A stretch of DNA of 7,712 nt from Chloroflexota bacterium (GCA_005882715.1 VBEI01000141.1:1-7712), one strand, 5' to 3'. Counted from the first letter of the stretch, positions 1-5,931 are shown. Notes: generated from the sequence alone by a model not told the origin. Program-made: numbers and translations.

Positions 1-2
1 CG

Positions 3-566
3 ATGGGCAAGGCCCTCAACCCAGCCTTGGCGGTACTTTCCGTGCTCTCGTGCTTCGAGAACGACGAAGAGGCCATCGACAAGGGGCTCGAGGGCGCGCA
101 GTTCTTTGCCTATTCGCTCGGCTACTACTACAATCCGTTCACTGGCGGCAGCCACGAGCCGGGCAAGATGAACATCTACAAGCGGTTCATGGACACGCCG
201 CCCGAGCAGCGCTGGGGCCCACTGGGCGAAGGCTTCCGTGGGTTCGGCGGTTTCCAGGGCGCCTCGATAACTGAGGAGCCGAAGGATGAGGTAACGCGCG
301 CGCTCTGGCGGGCTGCCCAGCGAGGCGGTTGCATCGGCACCCCGGAGTTCATCAAGGATACGCTGCGTAAGTACGAGGCCTCGCACCTCGACCTGATGAT
401 CTTCGTCGCGCAGTGCGGCGCCCGCAAGCACGAGGACGTGATGGAGTCGATCCATCGCGCCGGCACCAAGGTCATCCCGGAGTTCAAGGAGCGCCACGAG
501 CAGCACCAGCGCTGGCGCGCGCAACAGCTGGAAGGCGTCGAATACCCCGTCAACTCATCGATTTGA
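3..566 (+). CDS. LLM-class flavin-dependent oxidoreductase, C-terminal part (5' end outside window)
   Basis: The reading frame is open to the window edge, so the ATG at base 3 is probably internal. The 187 visible residues match the C-terminal part of the luciferase-like monooxygenase family, (beta/alpha)8-barrel enzymes that use FMNH2 or F420H2 to oxidise or reduce small organic substrates in the cytoplasm. Supporting motifs are IGTPEFIKDTLRKYE (residues 111-125), the usual 'GTPE-I' segment, then LDLMIFVAQCGARKHED (129-145) and the terminal helix ending VIPEFKE (157-163). The N-terminal barrel strands and most cofactor contacts lie outside the window, so FMN versus F420 and the substrate cannot be decided. 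GC is high (about 72% in the sampled line 181-240), unlike the toxin-antitoxin pair that follows after 32 bp. No terminator is visible between them. Confidence 0.85.
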   Translation: MGKALNPALAVLSVLSCFENDEEAIDKGLEGAQFFAYSLGYYYNPFTGGSHEPGKMNIYKRFMDTPPEQRWGPLGEGFRGFGGFQGASITEEPKDEVTRALWRAAQRGGCIGTPEFIKDTLRKYEASHLDLMIFVAQCGARKHEDVMESIHRAGTKVIPEFKERHEQHQRWRAQQLEGVEYPVNSSI

Positions 567-588
567 CGCGAGCCTCGTTCGCTATACT
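563..588 (+). promoter_or_regulatory. Candidate promoter of mntA-hepT; TATA-like box close to the start codon
   Basis: TATACT at 583-588 matches the -10 consensus at 5 of 6 positions. TTGACG at 563-568 matches the -35 consensus at 5 of 6, but the spacer is only 14 bp, so the -35 is doubtful. The mntA ATG starts 10 nt after the -10 box. The sequence between them has no Shine-Dalgarno, so transcription would start at or within a few bases of the ATG, giving a leaderless or nearly leaderless mRNA. This is inference from spacing only. Confidence 0.4.
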
Positions 589-598
589 GAGTAGCATC

Positions 599-910
599 AT
601 GGTGGTCGATGTCAGCTCGCGATTGCCCATATCGATTCCCGAAATTGAGGCCTTCTGTCGGCGGAACTGCATTAGGCGTCTCGCCTTGTTTGGCTCGGTG
701 CTCCGCGAAGACTTCGGACCAACAAGTGACCTGGATATTTTGGTCGAATTTGAGCAAGGTCATGTTCCTGGCTTCGCCTTTTTTTCCATGCAGGATGAAT
801 TGAGCCGGATGCTCGGCCGGAAAGTAGATCTAAACACGCCGGGGTTCCTGCATCCTCGCTTCAGGGACAAGGTCCGGGCCGAGTCCTTAGTTTGCTATGA
901 AGCCGCGTGA
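599..910 (+). CDS. mntA: MntA-type minimal nucleotidyltransferase antitoxin
   Basis: This 103-residue protein is a minimal nucleotidyltransferase of the MntA family, the antitoxin of HepT-MntA modules. In characterised members MntA transfers AMP from ATP to a tyrosine near the HepT active site and so silences the toxin. The signature GSx10DxD is complete: G32-S33, ten residues, then D44 and D46, with the third acidic residue probably D77 in RKVDL. Length is normal for the family. The ATG at 599 is chosen because the family fold begins just after it; the same frame is open upstream through the LLM gene, but that extension (from 413) is a shadow translation. There is no Shine-Dalgarno. The stop overlaps the hepT start by 14 bp, implying translational coupling. 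GC is lower than the flanks (45-62% in sampled lines). A run of seven T lies at 779-785. Confidence 0.93.
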   Translation: MVVDVSSRLPISIPEIEAFCRRNCIRRLALFGSVLREDFGPTSDLDILVEFEQGHVPGFAFFSMQDELSRMLGRKVDLNTPGFLHPRFRDKVRAESLVCYEAA

Positions 911-1241
911 TGATGAGCGCCTGCAAGACATGCTCGAGTCCGCTCGCAAGGCTGTTCGATTTGCACGGGGTAAATCGCGATCAGACCTTGACACCGATGA
1001 GCTCCTTTCGTTGGGCCTCGTTCGCTTGATCGAAATAATCGGCGAGGCCGCCAGGAACGTAAGCGACACTACGAAGCTCACTCATCCGGAGATCCAGTGG
1101 CGACAGATTGCAGCCACACGTGACCGCCTTATTCACGCCTATTCGTCCGTGGACCTCGATATTATCTGGGACATCGTCCAGAACGACCTGCCGCCACTAA
1201 TTTCCTCCCTTGAACAGGTTTTGCACGCGAAGGGTACTTAG
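897..1241 (+). CDS. hepT: HepT-type HEPN toxin (RNase)
   Basis: This 114-residue, probably all-helical protein is the HEPN-domain toxin partner of MntA. HepT proteins cut RNA (tRNA in studied cases) when not modified. The catalytic RX4HXY motif is intact: R75, H80 and Y82 in RDRLIHAY. The tyrosine of this motif is the residue AMPylated by MntA in characterised systems. The helix LVRLIEIIGEAARNVSD (41-57) is typical of the family, and the length matches. The start overlaps the end of mntA by 14 bp with no clear Shine-Dalgarno, so expression should depend on mntA translation. Both active sites look intact, so the module is presumably functional. Likely jobs are antiphage defence or locus maintenance, which is inference. 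Confidence 0.93.
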   Translation: MKPRDDERLQDMLESARKAVRFARGKSRSDLDTDELLSLGLVRLIEIIGEAARNVSDTTKLTHPEIQWRQIAATRDRLIHAYSSVDLDIIWDIVQNDLPPLISSLEQVLHAKGT

Positions 1242-1244
1242 ACG

Positions 1245-1571
1245 ATGCCCGCCAAATTCGACCGCATCAAAGACGATACCCTCCGCGACTCGCTCGCAAC
1301 CGCCCAGGCCAGCCTCAAGTCCGGGAACTTCGCCGACGTCGTGCACCGCTCCTCGGACGCCTACGTCGAGATGTTACGGCGCGACCCCGACCTCATGAAG
1401 GGGCCAATGGGCATGCGGCGCATCCTCTTCTATCCCCGTCTCGGCGCGCGCCTCATCCAGGAGTCGGACGGTTCTCCGGCTGTGATCTACGACCGCGAGA
1501 CGTTTAGCTTCACCGAGGCGATCACTTACTTCGAGTTCGCTGTCGACAGCCTCGTGCGCGAAGGGCTCTAG
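1245..1571 (+). CDS. Conserved-looking hypothetical protein, 108 aa, coupled to hepT
   Basis: I do not recognise this family. The 108-residue protein starts 3 bp after the hepT stop. A possible Shine-Dalgarno, AAGGG at 1230-1234, lies inside hepT with a 10-nt spacer. It looks mostly helical: an N-terminal amphipathic stretch (LRDSLATAQASLKSGNFADV, 13-32), a central hydrophobic stretch around GMRRILFYPRLGARLI, and a C-terminal helix FTEAITYFEFAVDSLV. There is no signal peptide or membrane segment. It has no HEPN RX4-6H motif and no nucleotidyltransferase motif. Codon use is GC-rich, more like the upstream LLM gene than like mntA-hepT. It may be an original neighbour of the LLM gene separated by insertion of the toxin pair, or a third member of that operon; the sequence does not decide. 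Confidence 0.75.
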   Translation: MPAKFDRIKDDTLRDSLATAQASLKSGNFADVVHRSSDAYVEMLRRDPDLMKGPMGMRRILFYPRLGARLIQESDGSPAVIYDRETFSFTEAITYFEFAVDSLVREGL

Positions 1572-1807
1572 GCTCTCCCACCTACCAAATCGGGCCTGCT
1601 TACAGCGTAGAAAGGCCACTAAGCCGCATTTGCGGCGTAACCGCAACAAGAGAGCGTGACTGCCAGCACCGCAGATGGGCACTCCGTCCCTCCCTTCGCG
1701 CGCATTCCTGCACCGGATGGTTCACTGGTCAATGACTGGCAGGCATGCCTGTTTTCGCGCAGGCTTCAGCGACAGGTGCCGCGGAGTCAGTACCCCCGCC
1801 CAGAAAC
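1572..1807. other. Intergenic region with short palindromes, no gene seen
   Basis: This gap separates the convergent hypothetical gene and DUF1801 gene. It holds GCCGC-ATTT-GCGGC at 1623-1636 (5-bp stem) and a perfect 12-bp palindrome CAGGCATGCCTG at 1740-1751 followed by TTTT. Neither makes a convincing intrinsic terminator. I see no tRNA, riboswitch or coding signal; the open frames here are shadows. Confidence 0.5.
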
Positions 1808-2293
1808 TCAGCTCACCGCTTTCTTCACGAGCGCGCCGATCCTTGCCTCGTCGGCGGGAGTCAACTCCTTCAGCGCGAAGGCGGTCGGCCACAGGTGGCC
1901 TTCGTCGAGGTTCGCCGAGTCGCTGAAGCCGAACGTCGCATACCTCGAGTTGAACTTGTGCGCGCTTTGGAAGAAGCAGACGACCTTGCCGTCCTTGGCA
2001 TACGCGGGCATCCCGTACCAGGTTTTCGGCGAGAGGGCTGGTGCGCTGGCTTTGACGATCGCATGGAGCCTCTCGGCCATAGCGCGATCCGGTTCCGGCA
2101 TCTCGGCGATCTTGGCGAGCACGTCGCTTTCCCCGTCCGCCTTGCCGCGTCGCGCGGCCGCCTTCATCTCCTGGGCGCGCTCCTTCATCGCGGCTCGTTC
2201 CTCGGGCGTGAATCCCTCGGACGTCTTGTTGGTCGTGGTGGTGCTCTTGGCGGACTTCTGCGGGCCCTTCTTTGCAGGTTTCCTCTCGGCCAT
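1808..2293 (-). CDS. DUF1801 / YdhG-like domain protein with basic N-terminal tail
   Basis: This 161-residue protein has a lysine- and alanine-rich, low-complexity tail (residues 1-25, KPAKKGPQKSAKSTTTTNK). A helical segment (29-85) follows, then a DUF1801/YdhG-like core with the characteristic run SPKTWYGMPAYAKDGKVVCF (88-107). Further core segments are RYATFGF (117-123) and a C-terminal helix rich in ELTPADEARIGALVK. Proteins of this family have a frataxin-like fold and are often labelled 'iron chaperone', but that role is poorly supported and the function should be treated as unknown. The basic tail could bind nucleic acid; this is speculation. The start is well supported by AAAGGAG (complement of 2303-2309), 9 nt before the ATG. 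It is divergent from a broken ECF sigma gene; the two share a 95-bp spacer (2294-2388). Confidence 0.85.
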   Translation of the reverse strand: MAERKPAKKGPQKSAKSTTTTNKTSEGFTPEERAAMKERAQEMKAAARRGKADGESDVLAKIAEMPEPDRAMAERLHAIVKASAPALSPKTWYGMPAYAKDGKVVCFFQSAHKFNSRYATFGFSDSANLDEGHLWPTAFALKELTPADEARIGALVKKAVS

Positions 2294-2302
2294 CGTAAGT
2301 TT

Positions 2303-2309
2303 CTCCTTT
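2303..2309 (-). promoter_or_regulatory. Strong Shine-Dalgarno of the DUF1801 gene
   Basis: On the minus strand the bases read AAAGGAG, with a 9-nt spacer to the ATG at 2293. This is the best ribosome binding site in the window. It contrasts with the two antitoxin genes, which have none. Confidence 0.8.
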
Positions 2310-2388
2310 CCGGCGGGTCCAGTCCTATCGCGTCAGCGCAGTTTGGTCGGTCAGTCGTATGACAGAATACGAGAAAGGAATGTGACCG

Positions 2389-2570
2389 ATGGCTCAACAC
2401 GAATGGCTGGCTGAGCGGTTTGAGGCGGACGGGCCCCGCCTGCGGGCCGTCGCCTACCGGATGCTCGGCTCGCCCGGAGCGAGGCGGACGACGCTGTTCA
2501 GGAGGCCTGGCTCCGGGCGAGCCGCGCCGGCGCAAAGGCAGCTCGCCGACCTCCAAATCCGCGCTTGTAA
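2389..2570 (+). pseudogene. ECF sigma factor (ECF41/SigJ-like) N-terminal remnant, frameshifted and truncated
   Basis: An ATG at 2389, preceded by AAAGGA (2374-2379, 9-nt spacer), opens HEWLAERFEADG then LRAVAYRMLGSP. This is the region 2 start of a SigJ/ECF41-type sigma factor. The frame then becomes nonsense, but from 2481 in another frame the family continues perfectly as EADDAVQEAWLRASRA (2481-2528). Intact relatives read 'LGS-x-S-EADDAVQEAWL', so two extra bases (GG, about 2476-2477) between CCC and AGC GAG explain the shift. After 2528 similarity stops and the second frame ends at TAA 2568-2570. Only about 46 of the roughly 280-300 codons usual for the family remain; the rest of region 2, region 4 and the C-terminal SnoaL-like domain are gone. 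It therefore cannot encode a working sigma factor. Confidence 0.8.
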
Positions 2571-2593
2571 ATCAGGTCAAGCGGTGGTATACC
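2565..2593 (+). promoter_or_regulatory. Candidate promoter for the band 7 gene
   Basis: TTGTAA (2565-2570) and TATACC (2588-2593) each match the sigma-70 consensus at 4 of 6 positions and are separated by exactly 17 bp. The -10 lies in a 10-bp palindrome, TGGTATACCA (2585-2594). The predicted leader is about 65-70 nt. The match is modest and could be chance. Confidence 0.35.
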
Positions 2594-2627
2594 AGAGGTG
2601 TAAGAGAAGGGTGCATCGCTTGAAGGT

Positions 2628-2658
2628 CTCCCGCCGAGCCGGGAGCTGCGCGAAGGGG
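2628..2658 (+). promoter_or_regulatory. Leader hairpin and Shine-Dalgarno of the band 7 gene
   Basis: CTCCCG (2628-2633), a 6-nt loop, and CGGGAG (2640-2645) form a 6-bp stem. Seven bases later comes AAGGGG (2653-2658), 8 nt before the ATG at 2667. The site supports that start. Whether the hairpin affects translation is unknown. Confidence 0.45.
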
Positions 2659-2666
2659 TTCGAGCC

Positions 2667-4709
2667 ATGATTGTCGCACTCATTGTCGTAGCCGCCGTCA
2701 TTCTCCTTCTTCTCTTTTTGATCGTCGCCGGCGGGATGCTGATAGTCGTCGGCGGTCAGCAGGTCGGCGTTGTGGAGCGCCGCTACTTCGGCCGGACGCT
2801 GCCGGCAGGCCGTGTCGTTGCGATGCGGGACGAGGTCGGCGTTCAGGCCAGGGTGCTGCCGCCCGGTCTGCACATCATGTTTCCTTTCATCTACGTCGTG
2901 CGCAAGACAGACATGCTCATGATCAGCGAAGACGAAGTCGGTATCCTCGAATCGATCGACGGTCTGCCGCTGGAGCCGGGTCGGATCTTCGCCAGGCACG
3001 TCGAAGGTCACGATACCTTCCAGGATGGCGAAGCGTTCCTGCGAAACGGCGGGCAGAAGGGCCCGCAGATCGATATTCTCCCGCCGGGGCAGTACCGCAT
3101 CAACACATATCTCTTTACCATCCGCGCGCAGCCGGTGGTCACGATCAGCAAGGGCCAGGTCGGCGTCGTCAGCGCCCGCGATGGCGATCCGATTACGCCC
3201 GGACGCCTGCTGGCTCGAAAGGTGCAGGGGCATCAGGCGTTCCAGGACGGCGAGGCATTCTTGCGCGCGGGCGGGCAGTTGGGGCCGCAGATCGAGGTGA
3301 TCCTGCCGGGGAGATATCGTATTAACACGGATCTGTTCAACGTGGAAGTCCACCCCGCCACGATTGTCGCCGCAAACCAGGTCGGCCTCGTGACTGCAAA
3401 GGACGGGGCGCCGTTGCCTTCCGGTGAGCTCGTCGCCGTAAGCGCCGAGGGACACAACGACTTCCAGGACGCCTCCGCGTATCTGGGGGCGGGCGGCCAG
3501 CGCGGCCCCCAGTACGATTTGCTGAAGCCGGGCACCTACTACATCAACCCGTTGATGTTCGACGTGCAGCTCGACAAAGTAGCGATCGTCCAGCGAGGCG
3601 AAGTGGCCGTCCTCGTCTCAAACGTCGGCAAGGAGCCGGAAGACATTCCGCACGAGGAACGCTTGTCCGGCCGCGAGCGCTATGTGGTGCCCGCGGGCTT
3701 TCGCGGTATACAGTCTGAAGTCGCCGGCCCGGGAGTCTACTACCTAAACCGCTGGGCGTACATCGCCTACATCATTCCGACGACGAACCTGACCATCGAC
3801 TGGGCGGAAGAAAGCGGGGGCAATGGAGACCCGGGGACTGATGCCACCGGCGCCTCAGGTGTGCGTCGCGTGCAGCTATTCAACCCGCTGGCTGTTATCT
3901 CGCGCGATGGTTTCGAGATGCGCGTGAGCGTGAAGGTCGTGATCCGGGTGCGGCCGGACCAGGCGCCGCTCATGGTCGCCAAAATCGGCTCGATCGAGAA
4001 CCTGATCGACCACGTGATCCACCCGATGATCGACTCGTCGTTCCGCAACCAGGCGTCCTCCTCGGAGGCGATGAACTTCATGCAGGACCGCGCGGACGAG
4101 CAGGCTAAGGCGCACGCCCGCACCCGAGAAGAACTCGAGAAATATCACGTCGAATGCGTGTCCGTGCTCATTTCGCAGATCATCCTGCCGCAGGAGCTGA
4201 TGGAGATTCACACCCGCCGCGTGATTGCCGCGCAGCAGCAGGCGATGTTCATCGAGCAGCAGAAGGCGGAGCACGAGCGGATCGCGACCGAGAACACGCG
4301 CGCGAAGGCGGACAAGCAGATCGAGCTGGTAGCTGCGCAAATCGGCGTACAGATAGCAGACCAAACGAAGAAGAAAACGATCATCGAGGCAGAGGGCCGC
4401 GCTCGGGCAGTTCAGGTCGAGGGTGAGGCGGAGGGCAAGAAGATCCTGGCGATCGGCACGGCAACCGCGGAGGCCTACGATAAGCAGGTAGAGGCAGTAG
4501 GTCAGCTGAACCTGGCGGGCATCGAGGTGACGAAGTCGATCGCGGGCGCGGGTCTGAAGATCACCCCGGACATCATGGTCGGAGGTGCGGACGGCGCCGG
4601 CGGTGCCAACGTATTCACCGCCTTCATCGCCCAGCTGCTCGCATCCAACAGGAACGCCCTCACCACGTCTCCTGACCAACCCGAGAACGGCGGCCAGCCC
4701 AACCGGTAA
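2667..4709 (+). CDS. Large flotillin-like SPFH/band 7 membrane protein with 74-residue repeats
   Basis: The 680-residue protein begins with a strongly hydrophobic segment (residues 2-30, IVALIVVAAVILLLLFLIVA), a membrane anchor with a very short N-terminal side. A region of tandem modules follows, each opening with [E/Q]VG or a close variant at residues 90, 164, 238 and 312, an exact 74-residue period. Units 1-3 share EGH/QGH-x-x-FQD, GGQxGPQ and an LPPG/LPG/KPG turn followed by Y-x-IN. A shorter related unit precedes them (about 32-85) and a diverged one follows (312-379). A low-complexity linker (382-399) leads to the SPFH domain (about 403-515), then an Ala/Glu/Lys-rich coiled-coil-prone stretch (about 518-610) with flotillin-like EAEGRARAVQVEGEAEGKK (574-592), and a Gly/Ala/Asn-rich tail. 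Flotillin-type proteins oligomerise and scaffold membrane microdomains. No nfeD partner is adjacent, so the specific role is unknown. Confidence 0.93.
   Translation: MIVALIVVAAVILLLLFLIVAGGMLIVVGGQQVGVVERRYFGRTLPAGRVVAMRDEVGVQARVLPPGLHIMFPFIYVVRKTDMLMISEDEVGILESIDGLPLEPGRIFARHVEGHDTFQDGEAFLRNGGQKGPQIDILPPGQYRINTYLFTIRAQPVVTISKGQVGVVSARDGDPITPGRLLARKVQGHQAFQDGEAFLRAGGQLGPQIEVILPGRYRINTDLFNVEVHPATIVAANQVGLVTAKDGAPLPSGELVAVSAEGHNDFQDASAYLGAGGQRGPQYDLLKPGTYYINPLMFDVQLDKVAIVQRGEVAVLVSNVGKEPEDIPHEERLSGRERYVVPAGFRGIQSEVAGPGVYYLNRWAYIAYIIPTTNLTIDWAEESGGNGDPGTDATGASGVRRVQLFNPLAVISRDGFEMRVSVKVVIRVRPDQAPLMVAKIGSIENLIDHVIHPMIDSSFRNQASSSEAMNFMQDRADEQAKAHARTREELEKYHVECVSVLISQIILPQELMEIHTRRVIAAQQQAMFIEQQKAEHERIATENTRAKADKQIELVAAQIGVQIADQTKKKTIIEAEGRARAVQVEGEAEGKKILAIGTATAEAYDKQVEAVGQLNLAGIEVTKSIAGAGLKITPDIMVGGADGAGGANVFTAFIAQLLASNRNALTTSPDQPENGGQPNR
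2934..3821 (+). repeat. Protein-level tandem repeat in band 7 gene, 222-bp (74-codon) period
   Basis: Units start at 2934, 3156, 3378 and 3600, each 222 bp apart. Units 1 and 2 agree at about 39 of 71 aligned residues by eye, unit 3 somewhat less, and unit 4 only in its outline (the P-G-x-Y-Y-x-N turn). Synonymous codons differ widely between units, so the duplications are old and kept by selection at protein level; this is not a recent DNA-level tandem repeat. Confidence 0.8.
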
Positions 4710-4724
4710 CTGGACGCGGCCAGT
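4709..4724 (+). other. Short hairpin at the end of the band 7 gene
   Basis: ACTGG, a 6-nt loop (ACGCGG) and CCAGT form a 5-bp stem immediately after the stop codon. No T tract follows, so it is a weak terminator candidate. The remaining 4725-4898 gap before the convergent DUF385 gene holds one further weak hairpin (GCCGC 4836-4840 with GCGGC 4849-4853) and no gene that I can support. Confidence 0.3.
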
Positions 4725-4898
4725 CACCCAACCCGTAGGGGCGAGGCATCCATCTTCGCTCGTCATGGCCGCGTTAACCGACAACGTGGCTGAATGGATC
4801 GGCGCTCCAAACCCGGAATATGCCTCGCCCGCGACGCCGCTTTTCCCGGCGGCAGTCCTATTGCACGATCCGGCCGGCGGGGCTACCCGAGATCGACC

Positions 4899-5276
4899 TT
4901 ATCCTGCCGCGAGGTCAACCGCCACCGGCAGCGCCGTCCGGCCCCACTCGCTGAGGTCGCCGCTGTACGTCGGCTTGTATTTCTCGAGGAGCAGCCGCCG
5001 CGCGAGGTCGTCTTCCTCACCGCCTTCGACAATCCGCCCAATGCCGGCGAACTCGCGGTCGCCGATGCGAACGGTAACCTCGGGCGTCTTCGTGAGATTG
5101 CGCACCCAGTCCGCGCGCTGCCGCGGACCGTTGCCCGAGAGTATGTAAAGCGCTCGTCCGTTGAGTGCGAACCAGATCTCGATTGTATGTGGCCGTCCAG
5201 TAACGCGGCCGTTAGTCGTGAGATAGCAGAACGCCTCGTCTCCTAGAGACGCTGGGTCGGGCGCCATTAGGACCAC
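4899..5276 (-). CDS. DUF385-type deazaflavin (F420)-dependent reductase, PNPOx-like
   Basis: This protein of about 125 residues resembles the 'nitroreductase family deazaflavin-dependent oxidoreductase' group (DUF385, F420H2-dependent quinone/nitro reductases with a split beta-barrel fold). Evidence is FCYLTTNGRVTGRPHTIEIW (residues 16-35), corresponding to the 'L-T-x-GR-x-SG-x-PR' opening of the family. Then follow ALYILSGNGP (42-51), ADWVRNLTKTPEVTVRIGD (55-73) and the closing strand ALPVAVDL (115-122). Such enzymes use F420H2 in place of NADPH; substrate unknown. Two starts are possible. The ATG at 5276 overlaps the PIN gene by 10 bp. The ATG at 5267 forms TAATG with the PIN stop, a classic coupling junction, giving 122 residues. 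Neither has a clear Shine-Dalgarno. FMN rather than F420 cannot be excluded from sequence. Confidence 0.83.
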   Translation of the reverse strand: MVLMAPDPASLGDEAFCYLTTNGRVTGRPHTIEIWFALNGRALYILSGNGPRQRADWVRNLTKTPEVTVRIGDREFAGIGRIVEGGEEDDLARRLLLEKYKPTYSGDLSEWGRTALPVAVDLAAG

Positions 5277-5677
5277 GCCGGCTGCCGCACGACGAGGCCG
5301 GGCACCCGCACGAAGTCCCGCACGTTGTCCGTGAGGACCCCGTAGCCGTAAGTGAGTGCCGTGGCAGCGATCATGAGATCATCCCTGCTGATTGGAGTAC
5401 CATCCACGGTTAGCCGCGCCCAGACCCTCGCGCGAGTTCGAGCCGCTGCCAAGTCAAACGGGAGTACAGAAATGTTCCGGAGAATGTGCTCAACGAACGC
5501 CTCTCTCCGGGCCTTCCTGCGCGACGAAGCGGCAAGATGAACCCCGACAAGGAGCTCCGAGGCACTGACACTCGACATTGCAAACGGCTCTTCTGCTCCT
5601 ACCGAGGTCAGATCATCGATTGTGAGGTCGCGGCGCTCAAGCGTGATGAAGACGCTTGAGTCTATTAGTTGGGCCAT
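5267..5677 (-). CDS. vapC: PIN-domain ribonuclease toxin (VapC-like)
   Basis: This 136-residue protein is a PIN-domain toxin, a Mg2+-dependent RNase that in VapC relatives cuts tRNA or rRNA. The acidic active site is complete: D6 in LIDSSVFI, E41 in SASELLVGV, D99/D100 in SRDDLMIAATAL, and D117 (with D121) in VLTDNVRDF. Length is normal. The ATG at 5677 lies inside the 3' end of the antitoxin gene (13-bp overlap), the usual antitoxin-first arrangement with translational coupling. The stop overlaps the likely start of the downstream DUF385 gene. Intact catalytic residues suggest an active toxin. Its specific RNA target cannot be read from the sequence. Confidence 0.93.
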   Translation of the reverse strand: MAQLIDSSVFITLERRDLTIDDLTSVGAEEPFAMSSVSASELLVGVHLAASSRRKARREAFVEHILRNISVLPFDLAAARTRARVWARLTVDGTPISRDDLMIAATALTYGYGVLTDNVRDFVRVPGLVVRQPAWS

Positions 5678-5931
5678 TTAGGAAGCGCCGAATCGCGAAG
5701 TATCGATCGCGCCTTGTCTAGGTCGTTTGCGAACTTGTCATCTAGCGGCGGGAGTTCCGCAAGAAGAGCTGCAAGTTCTCGTAGGGTTATGCCGGGCTGG
5801 GGAGGCGGCTCAATCTTCGCCACCGGCTCGCCGTTGCGCTCCACGATGAACGTCTCTCCTTTGTATCGAGCTCGATTAAGAACATCAGAAAGATTTCTGG
5901 CGAGTTCAGTGGCGGTGATCGTCGTTTCCAT
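5665..5931 (-). CDS. Phd/YefM-family antitoxin
   Basis: This 88-residue protein has the Phd/YefM fold at residues 1-45: METTITATELARNLSDVLNR opens the DNA-binding dimer domain, and the strand ETFIVERNGEPVAKI is the family signature. An acidic, proline-flanked C-terminal segment (ITLRELAALLAELPPLDD, 48-65, and onward) would wrap around the PIN toxin. Such antitoxins repress their own operon by binding palindromes at the promoter, and exactly such palindromes lie just upstream (5940-5957). There is no Shine-Dalgarno before the ATG at 5931, consistent with a leaderless transcript. Local GC at its 5' end is about 47%, well below the flanking genes. Confidence 0.93.
   Translation of the reverse strand: METTITATELARNLSDVLNRARYKGETFIVERNGEPVAKIEPPPQPGITLRELAALLAELPPLDDKFANDLDKARSILRDSALPKWPN

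Noticed and set aside
413..598. Upstream extension of mntA within the LLM gene
   Set aside because: The extension is an out-of-frame reading of the LLM coding sequence; the nucleotidyltransferase fold begins after the ATG at 599.
1740..1755. Palindrome CAGGCATGCCTG followed by TTTT as an intrinsic terminator
   Set aside because: As a hairpin it has only a 4-bp stem and the T run is four long; it is about 170 bp past the nearest upstream gene end.
1656..2414. Plus-strand open frame of 252 codons across the DUF1801 gene
   Set aside because: Antisense shadow of the DUF1801 gene, which has its own strong Shine-Dalgarno and family motifs.
2934..3821. Recent DNA tandem duplication in the band 7 gene
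   Set aside because: The units match as protein but differ at most synonymous positions, so this is an old, selected protein repeat.
3876..4784. Long minus-strand open frame opposite the band 7 gene
   Set aside because: Leucine/arginine-rich shadow with no motif; the plus strand has a clear SPFH protein.
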